Shown here in pieces: positions 35,313-45,413 of a stretch of DNA of 64,000 bases; position 1 is the stretch's first letter; every line of letters begins with the position of its first letter. The stretch covers positions 298,497 through 362,496 of the forward strand of contig MKUO01000004.1 of NCBI GenBank assembly GCA_001897855.1. Reading direction: 5' to 3'. The stretch is from Bacteroidetes bacterium 43-93 (GTDB taxonomy: Bacteria; Bacteroidota; Bacteroidia; Chitinophagales; Chitinophagaceae). A program made the translations under genes and the position numbers. The notes below the pieces were generated by a model, which searched no databases, was not told where the DNA came from, and saw nothing but the letters and a program-made list of their open reading frames with translations.

Positions 35313-35840
35313 ATGAAACATATTCTTATTCCAACAGACTTTAGCATTCCGTCTCTGAATGCGGTACACTCGGCAATGTCCGTTTTTAATGATGCTCCTG
35401 TCAGGATCACATTGTTCCATTTGCTGAGAATGCCGGATGAATTGCCGGGTATTGTATTCCGTGCTATGCGCAACAAGCATTATTCACTTATTACAGACGA
35501 GTTTAAGGAGGGTTGCGAAATATTGGAGAATCGCTATGGCGCAGCTCTGTACAGCCTGAAGGTAAAATTTGCTTTCGGCAGCACGGTTTCATATTTGCGA
35601 AACTGGCTGGATGGCGAACAGGTAACGGATATACTTACATGTCCTGATATACCGCTCGGTTTACCATCGCCTAAAAGTGTAGCAATGCTGCCGTTATTAA
35701 AAAACACCGGGTATAACGTCATCAGCATTTCATCCAAAGCAAGATACCAAAGCCTCGATACCACCACCATCTGTATGTTGCGCGAAAGAGGGATCCGATT
35801 ATTAAAACAAGAAACAGAAAACTATGCTACTAAGAAGTAA
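35313..35840 (+). CDS. universal-stress-protein-like (UspA fold) protein
   Basis: A 175-residue protein beginning MKHILIPTDFSIPSLNAVHSA, the standard Usp start (MxxILVPTDFS), with the first strand and helix and ~170 residues in total. The usual ATP-binding G-x2-G-x9-G(S/T) motif is not clear at the C-terminus, so it may not bind ATP. The start at MKHILIP was taken over an upstream in-frame ATG because the extra 46 residues lie over the phased repeat array. Its end overlaps the bestrophin gene by 17 bp, suggesting translational coupling. Confidence 0.62.
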   Translation: MKHILIPTDFSIPSLNAVHSAMSVFNDAPVRITLFHLLRMPDELPGIVFRAMRNKHYSLITDEFKEGCEILENRYGAALYSLKVKFAFGSTVSYLRNWLDGEQVTDILTCPDIPLGLPSPKSVAMLPLLKNTGYNVISISSKARYQSLDTTTICMLRERGIRLLKQETENYATKK

Positions 35841-36741
35841 AATACCATTGAAATATATCCTGGGTAAGATAAAGGTTGGATTGATAGGCGTTTCTATCTA
35901 CGCCGTGGTAATAGCTATATTATACGATTCCTTTCACGTTACCCGCATTACCATACCGCTGAGTATCCCAATGATATTGGGTACGGTCATATCTTTTCTC
36001 TTAGGCTTCCGGTCCAACCAGGCCTATGACCGCTGGTGGGAAGCCCGCATTATATGGGGTGCTATCGTAAATGATTCCCGCACATTGGCAAGGCAGGTGC
36101 TCACGTTTGTGGATAATGGGTATGCTCCCTCAGAGGCGCAGCAATTTAAAGAACGCTTCATACGCCGGCAAATGGGCTGGTGCTTTGCACTATCGCGCCA
36201 TCTGCGCAAGCAAAAGCCTTTAACTGGTAGTAAAAGCTACATGACGGAGGATGAAATTGCCCAGGTTTCTAAATATAGCAATATCCCAAACGCCATTCTG
36301 GAGATGCACGGCCGGGATATTCAATATGCTTTGGATGCAGGCTGGATCAATCAATACCAGCAGGTAGAGCTGGATCGTACCCTTAGCCGCCTGTGCGACT
36401 CTATGGGTAAATGCGAGCGAATTAAGAATACCGTATTTCCTGCTACTTACAGCCTGTATATGCACTTTGCGATGAATCTTTTTATTGCATTACTGCCGTT
36501 CGGGGTTATAGAATACTTCGGGTATATGGAAATACCGTTGGTAATAGCTGTAGCTGCATCGTTTATGCTGATAGAGAAAATGGCGATACACCTGCAGGAT
36601 CCGTTTGAGAATAAGCCTACAGACGCACCTATGACTACAATATCCAAGAATATAGAACGCGATCTGAGGCAGATGCTGAACGATCATCACATTATTGAGG
36701 ACGCAGAGCCCGTTAACCATAACCAATACTATGTATTGTAA
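35824..36741 (+). CDS. bestrophin-family ion channel
   Basis: A 305-residue bacterial bestrophin (RFP-TM/YneE type). The N-terminal helix pair (VGLIGVSIYAVVIAILYD, IPLSIPMILGTVISFLLGFRSNQAYDRWWEARIIWG) contains the family RSNQAYDRWWEARxxWG block. The C-terminal helices and the acidic end DPFENKPTDAPMTTI follow. These form pentameric anion or cation channels in the inner membrane. It overlaps the UspA-like gene and lies downstream of the two-component regulator's phased sites, suggesting osmotic or stress-related control. Confidence 0.85.
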   Translation: MLLRSKIPLKYILGKIKVGLIGVSIYAVVIAILYDSFHVTRITIPLSIPMILGTVISFLLGFRSNQAYDRWWEARIIWGAIVNDSRTLARQVLTFVDNGYAPSEAQQFKERFIRRQMGWCFALSRHLRKQKPLTGSKSYMTEDEIAQVSKYSNIPNAILEMHGRDIQYALDAGWINQYQQVELDRTLSRLCDSMGKCERIKNTVFPATYSLYMHFAMNLFIALLPFGVIEYFGYMEIPLVIAVAASFMLIEKMAIHLQDPFENKPTDAPMTTISKNIERDLRQMLNDHHIIEDAEPVNHNQYYVL

Positions 36742-36769
36742 TAGAAAGGGGCCTTTTTAATAACAGGGC

Positions 36770-36797
36770 AAAGACACCTTTCCAGGTGTCTTTATTC
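36770..36797 (+). terminator. intrinsic terminator of the UspA-bestrophin unit
   Basis: AAAGACACCT-TTCC-AGGTGTCTTT: a 10-bp stem ending in TTT then ATTC. Confidence 0.65.
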
Positions 36798-36810
36798 ATA
36801 TCGGTGGTGT

Positions 36811-36847
36811 AGCAAAAAAACAGGCCGCTGTAATAAGCGGCCTGTTT
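36811..36847 (-). terminator. intrinsic terminator of the VOC gene
   Basis: A 12-bp perfect stem (AAACAGGCCGCT/AGCGGCCTGTTT) has a seven-A run on its left, which is a T-run on the minus strand, just after the VOC stop codon. Confidence 0.75.
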
Positions 36848-36865
36848 ATAATTAAGTGATATTCA

Positions 36866-37294
36866 TTACATCTCATTGGGCTGCAGCAGGCTCACCCTGT
36901 TGCCTTCAGTGTCCTCAATAGACATCCATAGGCCTACACCCGGTATCATCATCGGTTCCATAGTGGTGCCTCCGTTTTCGTCCATAGCACCCAGTATCTT
37001 TCCTCCGCTTGTTTTCACCGCATCCATGGCAGACTTTACATCCTGCACGGCAATTACCACAGATGGTGCCTGCGATTTCGGATCATCGGTCTTCTGGTAA
37101 AATCCGCCATTGATAGTGCCGGGTGTCTTCACCATTCCTTTATCATCCGTTTCAGCTGTATGCGCCACCACATAGTTGCCCATCTCTGCACCAAGTTGCT
37201 GCATGTTCCAGCCAAAGGCCGATTCGTAGAATTTTTTCATGCGCTCCCTGTCAAGGTAGCCCATCTCAAAATGTACAACAGGATTTTTACTCAT
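36866..37294 (-). CDS. VOC-family (glyoxalase-like) protein
   Basis: A 142-residue single-domain protein: MSKNPVVHFEMGYLDRERMKKFYESAFGWNMQQLG starts a VOC beta-alpha-beta module. The second half (PSVVIAVQDVKSAMDAVKTSGGK, PMMIPGVGLWMSIEDTEGNRVSLLQ) completes the fold. Metal ligands at the His/Glu positions (VVHFEMG; TEGN) are plausible. The Met at MSKNP was preferred over an upstream in-frame Met because a 17-bp palindrome, a likely promoter or operator, would otherwise lie inside the gene. Confidence 0.82.
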   Translation of the reverse strand: MSKNPVVHFEMGYLDRERMKKFYESAFGWNMQQLGAEMGNYVVAHTAETDDKGMVKTPGTINGGFYQKTDDPKSQAPSVVIAVQDVKSAMDAVKTSGGKILGAMDENGGTTMEPMMIPGVGLWMSIEDTEGNRVSLLQPNEM

Positions 37295-37311
37295 GTCTGA
37301 TATTTTTAGTG

Positions 37312-37328
37312 TTATAGTTGAACTATAA
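37312..37328. promoter_or_regulatory. 17-bp palindrome upstream of the VOC gene
   Basis: TTATAGTT-G-AACTATAA: perfect 8-bp arms around one base, 18-34 bp before the ATG. This is a candidate operator for a dimeric repressor. Confidence 0.45.
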
Positions 37329-37385
37329 ATATAAGCCAATTACAACGAACTGTGTTCATAGTAACAGTTTAATAATATCCTGATC

Positions 37386-38291
37386 TCAATTGAGATTTCT
37401 GAAATCTCTAGGCGACACGCCTGTTCTTTGTTTGAACAGTTTGGTAAAGTGCGAAGGATGCACAAAACCAAGTTCATACGCCACTTCGCTTACAGATTTT
37501 TCAGTACTCCATAACAGCCCTTTTGCTTTGTCAATGAGTTTCAGGTGAATATGTTCTTGTGTTGTCTTGCCGGTGTACCTGCTCAACAGGTCCGATAGAT
37601 AATTGGCCGACAGATGCAATTGCGACGCAAAATATTTCACGTCAGGCACGCCGTCTTCTACTAATGTATCCTTTTCAAAATAATCATTCAGCAACCTGTC
37701 AAAAGATTGTACAATATCATTACTCACTTTCACACGGGTTAGGAACTGGCGTTCGTAAAACCGGGTGCAATAACCAAAGAATAGTTTCAGTGTACTAATG
37801 ATCAATTCATGCGAATGTCTGTCAGGGCTCACGGATATTTCCCTGTTAATAGTCTCCAGGCAATCTTCCAGTATCTGCCTTTCTGCATCTGATATATGCA
37901 ACGCCTCATTGGCATCATAGCCAAAAAAGGAGAATTGTGTCAGTGCCCTTCCTTCAGGTGTAGCATTCAAAAAATCAGGATGGATATATAGCCCCCAGCC
38001 TGTAATGGATTCCATATCTTCACTCGGGGAGATAGCCTGGTAGGGAGCAGTAAACATTAATGAGCCTTCAGAAAAATCATAGCTGGAACGTCCATAACGC
38101 AGTTGCCCTTTCTTAAACTTCTTGCACGATATGGCATAAAAACCAAGCCTGTAATAAATATCCCCTTTCTTGCGGTGCGATCTGTCGACCTTTGCAAGAT
38201 CCACGATCGCTATCAAAGGATGAACCGGCTTGCCGCAACGGTAAAATTCCAGCAAGTCAGTTATTGTGTCTATATCCATGTACTCTATCAT
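37386..38291 (-). CDS. AraC-family transcriptional regulator
   Basis: A 301-residue regulator. The C-terminal 100 residues are the two-HTH AraC/XylS domain (QEHIHLKLIDKAKGLLWSTEKSVSEVAYELGFVHPSHFTKLFKQRTGVSPRDF). The N-terminal ~170 residues look like the cupin-type effector domain (GLYIHPDFLNATPEGRALTQFSFF). It lies 16 bp downstream of an SDR gene on the same strand. Two identical 12-bp direct repeats with 21-bp period sit upstream of that SDR gene, the usual AraC operator layout. Confidence 0.88.
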   Translation of the reverse strand: MIEYMDIDTITDLLEFYRCGKPVHPLIAIVDLAKVDRSHRKKGDIYYRLGFYAISCKKFKKGQLRYGRSSYDFSEGSLMFTAPYQAISPSEDMESITGWGLYIHPDFLNATPEGRALTQFSFFGYDANEALHISDAERQILEDCLETINREISVSPDRHSHELIISTLKLFFGYCTRFYERQFLTRVKVSNDIVQSFDRLLNDYFEKDTLVEDGVPDVKYFASQLHLSANYLSDLLSRYTGKTTQEHIHLKLIDKAKGLLWSTEKSVSEVAYELGFVHPSHFTKLFKQRTGVSPRDFRNLN

Positions 38292-38307
38292 AGCAACATG
38301 TTCATCA

Positions 38308-39312
38308 TTACAAAGTTAAACCTGTTAGCTGATATGTTAGTTCCCACAACCTGGCTGCGTTGTCTTTATCAACGGCATACGGCAGTACCCCATTCAGCAT
38401 TTTCATAACATCGGTTTCTATCGGCAGCACTTCAGATATATTGCAATCCTCGCAATAAACACCACCAATATTTCCCAGCAATCGACTGGTGGCACAGAAC
38501 AAGGTAGTAGCTGCACCCTGCTCCATCGTTTTTACGATCTCAGCACTGCTGTTATTATTATCTGCTTTCATCCTTTCCAGTATGGCATCTAATTGCTCTT
38601 TAGGTATATACTTGGTAAGGTTGGTTTCCAGTATCCTGCCCGGATGAACTGCGTAAGACCTGATACCGTATTCTTTACCAATGCTATCCAGTTGCAGCGT
38701 AAATAATACATTCGCTGTTTTTGATTGCCCGTATGCCTTCCAGGGTTCATAAGGCGTTGTCAGAAATTGCGGGTCATCGTACCTGATGTCTGAATAGCGA
38801 TGCCCCATAGAAGATAGGTTCACTACCCTGGCGCCATTTGATCTCTTCAATGCATCCCATAGCCTCACGGTTAGTTGATAATGCCCAAGGTGATTGGTGG
38901 CAAACTGTTGTTCATAACCACGCTCATCTCTCATTAGCGGACTGGCCATAATGCCCGCATTATTGATAAGTAAATGCAGCGGCCTGCCCGATGAAATAAA
39001 TTGTTCCGCAAACGCGTCTATCGACGCAGGTTTCAACAAGTCCATATAAGCTATCTCTATCCTATCGTCAAAACCCCCGAATAGTTCTTTAACGGTATCT
39101 ACACTTCGCACGGGCAATACAAGGTGAGCACCGGCCTCATGTAATCTTTTTACAGTCTCAAGCCCTATCCCTGAATAGCCACCTGTTACAATTATGTTCT
39201 TCCCTTTCAGGCTTACTCCGTTCATCACTTCATAAGAAGTACTGGTATAGCCGAAACCTGTATCAATAGGTTTTTGCTGTTCGCTGATGTTCCATGTTTC
39301 TTTTACTTGCAT
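38308..39312 (-). CDS. short-chain dehydrogenase/reductase
   Basis: A 334-residue SDR with the NAD(P)-binding motif NIIVTGGYSGIGLETVKRL (TGGxxGIG), the NNAG motif in LLINNAGIMASP, the catalytic Ser in VVNLSSMGH and YGQSKTANVLF as the YxxxK active site. The N-terminal ~30 residues (a GFGYTSTSYEVMNG segment) precede the fold, as in retinol-dehydrogenase-like SDRs of this length. It is the first gene of an SDR-AraC operon. The substrate is not identifiable from sequence. Confidence 0.88.
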   Translation of the reverse strand: MQVKETWNISEQQKPIDTGFGYTSTSYEVMNGVSLKGKNIIVTGGYSGIGLETVKRLHEAGAHLVLPVRSVDTVKELFGGFDDRIEIAYMDLLKPASIDAFAEQFISSGRPLHLLINNAGIMASPLMRDERGYEQQFATNHLGHYQLTVRLWDALKRSNGARVVNLSSMGHRYSDIRYDDPQFLTTPYEPWKAYGQSKTANVLFTLQLDSIGKEYGIRSYAVHPGRILETNLTKYIPKEQLDAILERMKADNNNSSAEIVKTMEQGAATTLFCATSRLLGNIGGVYCEDCNISEVLPIETDVMKMLNGVLPYAVDKDNAARLWELTYQLTGLTL

Positions 39313-39365
39313 GATCTTATTTTTTTAGTTTGACCATGCAAAACTCCGATGGAATGTTACGCCGG

Positions 39366-39398
39366 ACTTATACTTTTAAGGGTAATACTTATACTTTT
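39366..39398. promoter_or_regulatory. two 12-bp direct repeats with 21-bp period, candidate AraC-type operator
   Basis: ACTTATACTTTT occurs at 39366-39377 and identically at 39387-39398, a spacing of exactly two helical turns. It lies 54-86 bp upstream of the SDR start, where an AraC-family activator would bind. Confidence 0.55.
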
Positions 39399-39505
39399 CA
39401 CTGTCTGTTTTATTTGTTCACCTTTACCAATTATCGTATATTTGTACTGTTACTGTTCTTTGACATACTGTAAACCCCAATACAAAAATTCTCACTCAGA
39501 ATACA

Positions 39506-39660
39506 TTAGCAAAAAACAGGTTAGCAAAGGTTAACAATGGTTAGCAAAAGTTAGCAATTGTCAGCAAAACAACCCCGAATTCAGGCTAATATCCCTCATT
39601 TAACAGTTAGCAACAGGTTAGCATCGCGTTAGCAATGGTTAACAAAGGTTAGCAATTGCG
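39506..39660. repeat. tandem 10-11-bp TTAGCAA-type repeats in a 400-bp gap
   Basis: Two clusters. The first (39521-39570) has five units in an exact 10-base register: TTAGCAAAGG, TTAACAATGG, TTAGCAAAAG, TTAGCAATTG, TCAGCAAAAC, with an extra TTAGCAA just before at 39506. The second (39607-39658) has five units of 10-11 bases, among them TTAGCAATGG, TTAACAAAGG and TTAGCAATTG. About 36 bases of unrelated sequence separate them. The rest of the 39313-39726 gap holds the AraC-like direct repeats and a hairpin (39671-39704) near the CstB-like stop codon; no ORF is credible. The function is unknown. Confidence 0.6.
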
Positions 39661-39726
39661 TTTAAAACGGGATAGCCTTCATCTTTAAGGCAAAGGCTAT
39701 CTTAGTACACTGCAAATCTAAAACGA

Positions 39727-41139
39727 TTACAACAAGGTCGTAGGACATACATAATCGGTAACCGGGAATCTACCCCCGGCCTTCAGGGCTTTAAATCCAC
39801 CAACTACATTTATCAGGTGCTCATATCCTCTTGATTTTAGTATAGAGATAAATATAACCGAACGGTAGCCGGATGCACAATGCACATAGTATTGCTTATC
39901 CTTGTCAATAGCCTGCATAGCATTGTTAATATAGTCCAGCGGCAGGTTCTCCGCATCTGCGACATGCTCACTCAGGTACTCGCTATTCTTTCTTACATCC
40001 AGTATATTCACAGGCTTTATCTTGGCTACCGATGCAAGTTCTTCATCTGTTATGGTATCGATGTAATCTACTTCTTTGCCCGCTGCTTTCCATGTGTTAA
40101 AGCCACCTTTCAAAAAGCCTATCGCATTATCATATCCAACGCGAGCCAACCGGGTAACCACTTCTTCTTCCCTACCCTCGTCTGCTACGATGAGCAAAGG
40201 CTGTTTAATGTCTGGGATCAACGCTCCTACCCACGGTGCAAAATTGCCGTCAATGCCAATGTTGATAGAGTTTGGGATAAATCCCTTCACAAAATCTTCG
40301 GGTGCACGGGTATCTAATATCAAAGCCTGCGTTTCATTCGCTGCTGCCTCAAACGTTTCCGGGTTCAACTCGTGCTGTCCGCGCGCTAATACCACATCTA
40401 TGCTTTCATAGCCTTGTTTGTTCATCGTCACATTCATTGCAAAATATCCGGGTGGGGGCATCAGGCCTGTGGTCACCTCTTTAATAAACTCCTGTTTGGT
40501 CATATCCTTCCTCAATGCATAGTTTACCTCCTTTTGATGTCCTAATGTGTCATAGGTTTCTTTACTCATGTTTTTACCACAGGCGCTGCCGGCACCATGA
40601 GCAGGATATACGATCACATCATCAGGTAAGGCCATGAGTTTTCTTGTGGAATCGTACAAAAGCCCGGCAAGATCGTCCTGGCTAAGATGTGCAGCTTTTT
40701 GGGCCAGGTCGGGCCTGCCCACATCTCCTATAAAAAGGGTATCACCGCTAAACAATGCTACCGGCTTATCTGTTTCGTCCCTTAGCAGGTAACAGGTGCT
40801 CTCCATCGTATGCCCTGGTGTGTGCCACACTTCAAAGCTGATATCGCCTGCTTTAAATCTTTGTTTGTCTTTAGCTATCACCGCCGGAAAGGAAGGATCT
40901 GCATTAGGGCCATATACGATAGCTGCCCCGGTTTTATCAGCAAGGTCTATATGCCCGGATACAAAGTCCGCGTGGAAATGCGTTTCGAAAATATATTTAA
41001 TGGCGGCACCATTTGTATTGGCTTTTTGTACATACTGATCTACTTCTCTTAGCGGGTCTATGATTACTGCCTCGCCATTGCTTTCTACATAGTATGCACC
41101 TTGTGCCAGGCAGCCTGTATAAATTTGTTCAATTTTCAT
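39727..41139 (-). CDS. CstB-like MBL-fold sulfur dioxygenase with two rhodanese domains
   Basis: A 470-residue protein: an N-terminal metallo-beta-lactamase persulfide-dioxygenase domain (FETHFHADFVSGHIDLA, HTPGHTMESTCYLL, FSGDTLFIGDVGRPDL, YPAHGAGSACG), then two rhodanese domains. The first (~residues 260-360) has lost its catalytic Cys: the loop is LLIVADEGREEEVV. The second has CASGYRSV with the Cys. This matches CstB-type enzymes, which oxidise persulfides to thiosulfate in the cytoplasm during sulfide detoxification. It is divergent from katG, and a Crp/Fnr-like palindrome stands between them. Confidence 0.87.
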   Translation of the reverse strand: MKIEQIYTGCLAQGAYYVESNGEAVIIDPLREVDQYVQKANTNGAAIKYIFETHFHADFVSGHIDLADKTGAAIVYGPNADPSFPAVIAKDKQRFKAGDISFEVWHTPGHTMESTCYLLRDETDKPVALFSGDTLFIGDVGRPDLAQKAAHLSQDDLAGLLYDSTRKLMALPDDVIVYPAHGAGSACGKNMSKETYDTLGHQKEVNYALRKDMTKQEFIKEVTTGLMPPPGYFAMNVTMNKQGYESIDVVLARGQHELNPETFEAAANETQALILDTRAPEDFVKGFIPNSINIGIDGNFAPWVGALIPDIKQPLLIVADEGREEEVVTRLARVGYDNAIGFLKGGFNTWKAAGKEVDYIDTITDEELASVAKIKPVNILDVRKNSEYLSEHVADAENLPLDYINNAMQAIDKDKQYYVHCASGYRSVIFISILKSRGYEHLINVVGGFKALKAGGRFPVTDYVCPTTLL

Positions 41140-41185
41140 GTCTTATTATTTTATGGCGTAAAATTCCGGAACATGCCTCACACGA

Positions 41186-41205
41186 TATGTGATAAACATC
41201 ACATA
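41186..41205. promoter_or_regulatory. perfect Crp/Fnr-type palindrome between the CstB-like gene and katG
   Basis: TATGTGAT-AAAC-ATCACATA is a perfect 8-bp-arm palindrome. Its core is exactly TGTGA-N6-TCACA, the CRP consensus. It lies 47-66 bp upstream of the CstB-like start and ~210 bp before katG. A single half-site ATCACATA recurs at 41269-41276. Confidence 0.6.
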
Positions 41206-41374
41206 CAAAAGCGTTCAGTTTATATACTTATAAGAATTCCTTATTTCGTTACTGTTTACCTACAAAAAGCATCACATACAGACTTTATATTACCAGAAGG
41301 GCTGTAAATACATCAATACATTATCCCTATTACCCTATTGGTATTATCCACTGGCTCCTCGACAAACTTTGAAC

Positions 41375-41382
41375 TATATTTG
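41375..41382 (+). promoter_or_regulatory. -7 promoter box for katG
   Basis: TATATTTG matches TAnnTTTG, 30 nt before the katG ATG. Confidence 0.5.
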
Positions 41383-41391
41383 ACCTCGTAA

Positions 41392-43653
<2,262 letters not shown>

Positions 43654-43676
43654 TTTAAAAATCTGGTATCTCTTTA

Positions 43677-43708
43677 GGCTCCCTGTTAACGCAGGGAGTC
43701 TTTTTTTT
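43677..43708 (+). terminator. intrinsic terminator of katG
   Basis: A 9-bp stem (GGCTCCCTG/CAGGGAGTC with one G-T pair) runs into eight T residues. Confidence 0.85.
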
Positions 43709-43793
43709 AGGCTAATCGTTTTAACATTTCGTCAACGTACCTTTAGCAATGCATTAAGAGTAGGCTTTATACTTTCATATAAACGAACCTTTT

Positions 43794-45386
43794 ATGAAAC
43801 CCCACATCTACACACTCATCTTCGCTGGATTCTTTTCATACGCTCAGTCTCAAACGCGCACTCCGGTATTAGTTGCAGACATTAACAACGGCTCTAATAA
43901 TTATCCAGTACCAGCCGGTCAGATAGGTACTAACCAAAATAATGGGCAACCGCACGGATTCTCTGTCTACAATGGCAAACTGCTCTTTGTTGCTGAAGAT
44001 ACGCATGACACTAGCTTCTGGATGTATGATGGAATTAATCCACCTGTAAAATATGCATATCCCCATATAATCATGGAATCGGGTTGTTATGCTATTTCAG
44101 GAAACACCATTTACTTTCCAAATAGATATTCCAATATGTTTGGTAAAAATAATTTTTATAAATGGGATGGTAATTCAAACCCTGTTTTCTTGAGTAATAT
44201 TATTCCAACTGATGTTGGCCGGCAGCCTTACACATACAATACCTTTACAAGTCTCAATGGCAAAATATATTTCGGAGGCGGTGATAGCCAATATAACTAC
44301 GAACTATTTGTTTATGATCCTGCAACAGGTATTACTCAGAGACTAACGCATGAATTCTCTCAGAAGTCCGGCAGTTACGGTGGTAGCGCACTTGAATACA
44401 TAACTGCGTTCAATAACAAAATATATTTTGTAGGGTGGACGCCGGAAACAGGCACAGAGCTTTTTGTATACGATCCCGTAACAAATAAAACAAGCAATGC
44501 CACAGATATAAATAAGGGCGCTGAGAGCTCAAATGTACAGTCCATAACAGAGTGTAATGGTTACCTTTATTTTCTGGCCAAGCCAGACGTCAGTACGCAG
44601 ATGCTGTGTCGTTATGACGGTAATCATTCCACTGAACAGATCACAATAAAAAGCAATGGGCCTGTTATAGGAGCAGACTATTTATCCAGCGCTTTTAAAG
44701 ACGCTATTGCATATTATAATGGCAGGGTTTATTTTTCCGGAACTACCGATGGCGTGACATATAACCTTTGTTACTATGACGATAGAACAAAACAAACCGG
44801 AGTGGCAGCATATTTAGATACTAAAAAGTATAGCAGCCTGCGTTATTTTGCTGTTTATAAAGATAATATAGTCTTCTCCGCAGCCACTACAAAAAACTTT
44901 TACTATTCTGACAACTTTATTTATAACACAACAACGGGCGCGTTAACCGAGATATATCACCCCGAGGGATGCAATTACTTTTCTACAACCGAGAAGTTAG
45001 TTTACAACGGATCTCTTTATATGAGTGCCCTTACAGACAAATACGGAGTCGAGCTTTTTAAATACACAATTGCAGATGATACGGGGGCAGTAAATCCGGG
45101 TGGTGGACAACAAAGTGGCACGCAATCTAATTTCGACATTAGTCTGATACCTAATCCGGCGAACGATTTCACAACACTGCGATTCAACTTCTCAGAGATC
45201 ACGGCCCTGGAAATAAATGTATTTGATGTTGTGGGAAGATGCCTCTATAGCAGGAATGGAACGTATCCAAAAGGCCAATCATCCCAGGTGCTAAATATTG
45301 ACAGCTATGCACCGGGTGCGTACGAAGTGGTTGTCTACAATCGCTTTCAAAACCCGATATGGACCAGTAAGTTGATCAAGTTATAA
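43794..45386 (+). CDS. T9SS-secreted beta-propeller-like protein
   Basis: A 530-residue exported protein, signal peptide MKPHIYTLIFAGFFSYAQSQ. The middle has repeats around YELFVYDPATG, TELFVYDPVTNKT, GVELFKYTI and KIYFGGGD/KIYFVGWTP turns, resembling ELWxxDGT-type propeller repeats. The last ~80 residues are a type A sorting domain (ISLIPNPANDFTTLRFNF, IDSYAPGAYEVVVYNR). These proteins pass the outer membrane by type IX secretion and can be surface-attached. No catalytic site is visible. Confidence 0.82.
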   Translation: MKPHIYTLIFAGFFSYAQSQTRTPVLVADINNGSNNYPVPAGQIGTNQNNGQPHGFSVYNGKLLFVAEDTHDTSFWMYDGINPPVKYAYPHIIMESGCYAISGNTIYFPNRYSNMFGKNNFYKWDGNSNPVFLSNIIPTDVGRQPYTYNTFTSLNGKIYFGGGDSQYNYELFVYDPATGITQRLTHEFSQKSGSYGGSALEYITAFNNKIYFVGWTPETGTELFVYDPVTNKTSNATDINKGAESSNVQSITECNGYLYFLAKPDVSTQMLCRYDGNHSTEQITIKSNGPVIGADYLSSAFKDAIAYYNGRVYFSGTTDGVTYNLCYYDDRTKQTGVAAYLDTKKYSSLRYFAVYKDNIVFSAATTKNFYYSDNFIYNTTTGALTEIYHPEGCNYFSTTEKLVYNGSLYMSALTDKYGVELFKYTIADDTGAVNPGGGQQSGTQSNFDISLIPNPANDFTTLRFNFSEITALEINVFDVVGRCLYSRNGTYPKGQSSQVLNIDSYAPGAYEVVVYNRFQNPIWTSKLIKL

Positions 45387-45413
45387 ATTGAAACGCTGCA
45401 AACTCCCGATACT

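Noticed and set aside
39506..39660. CRISPR array
   Set aside because: Units are 10-11 bases with no unique spacers and no cas genes nearby.
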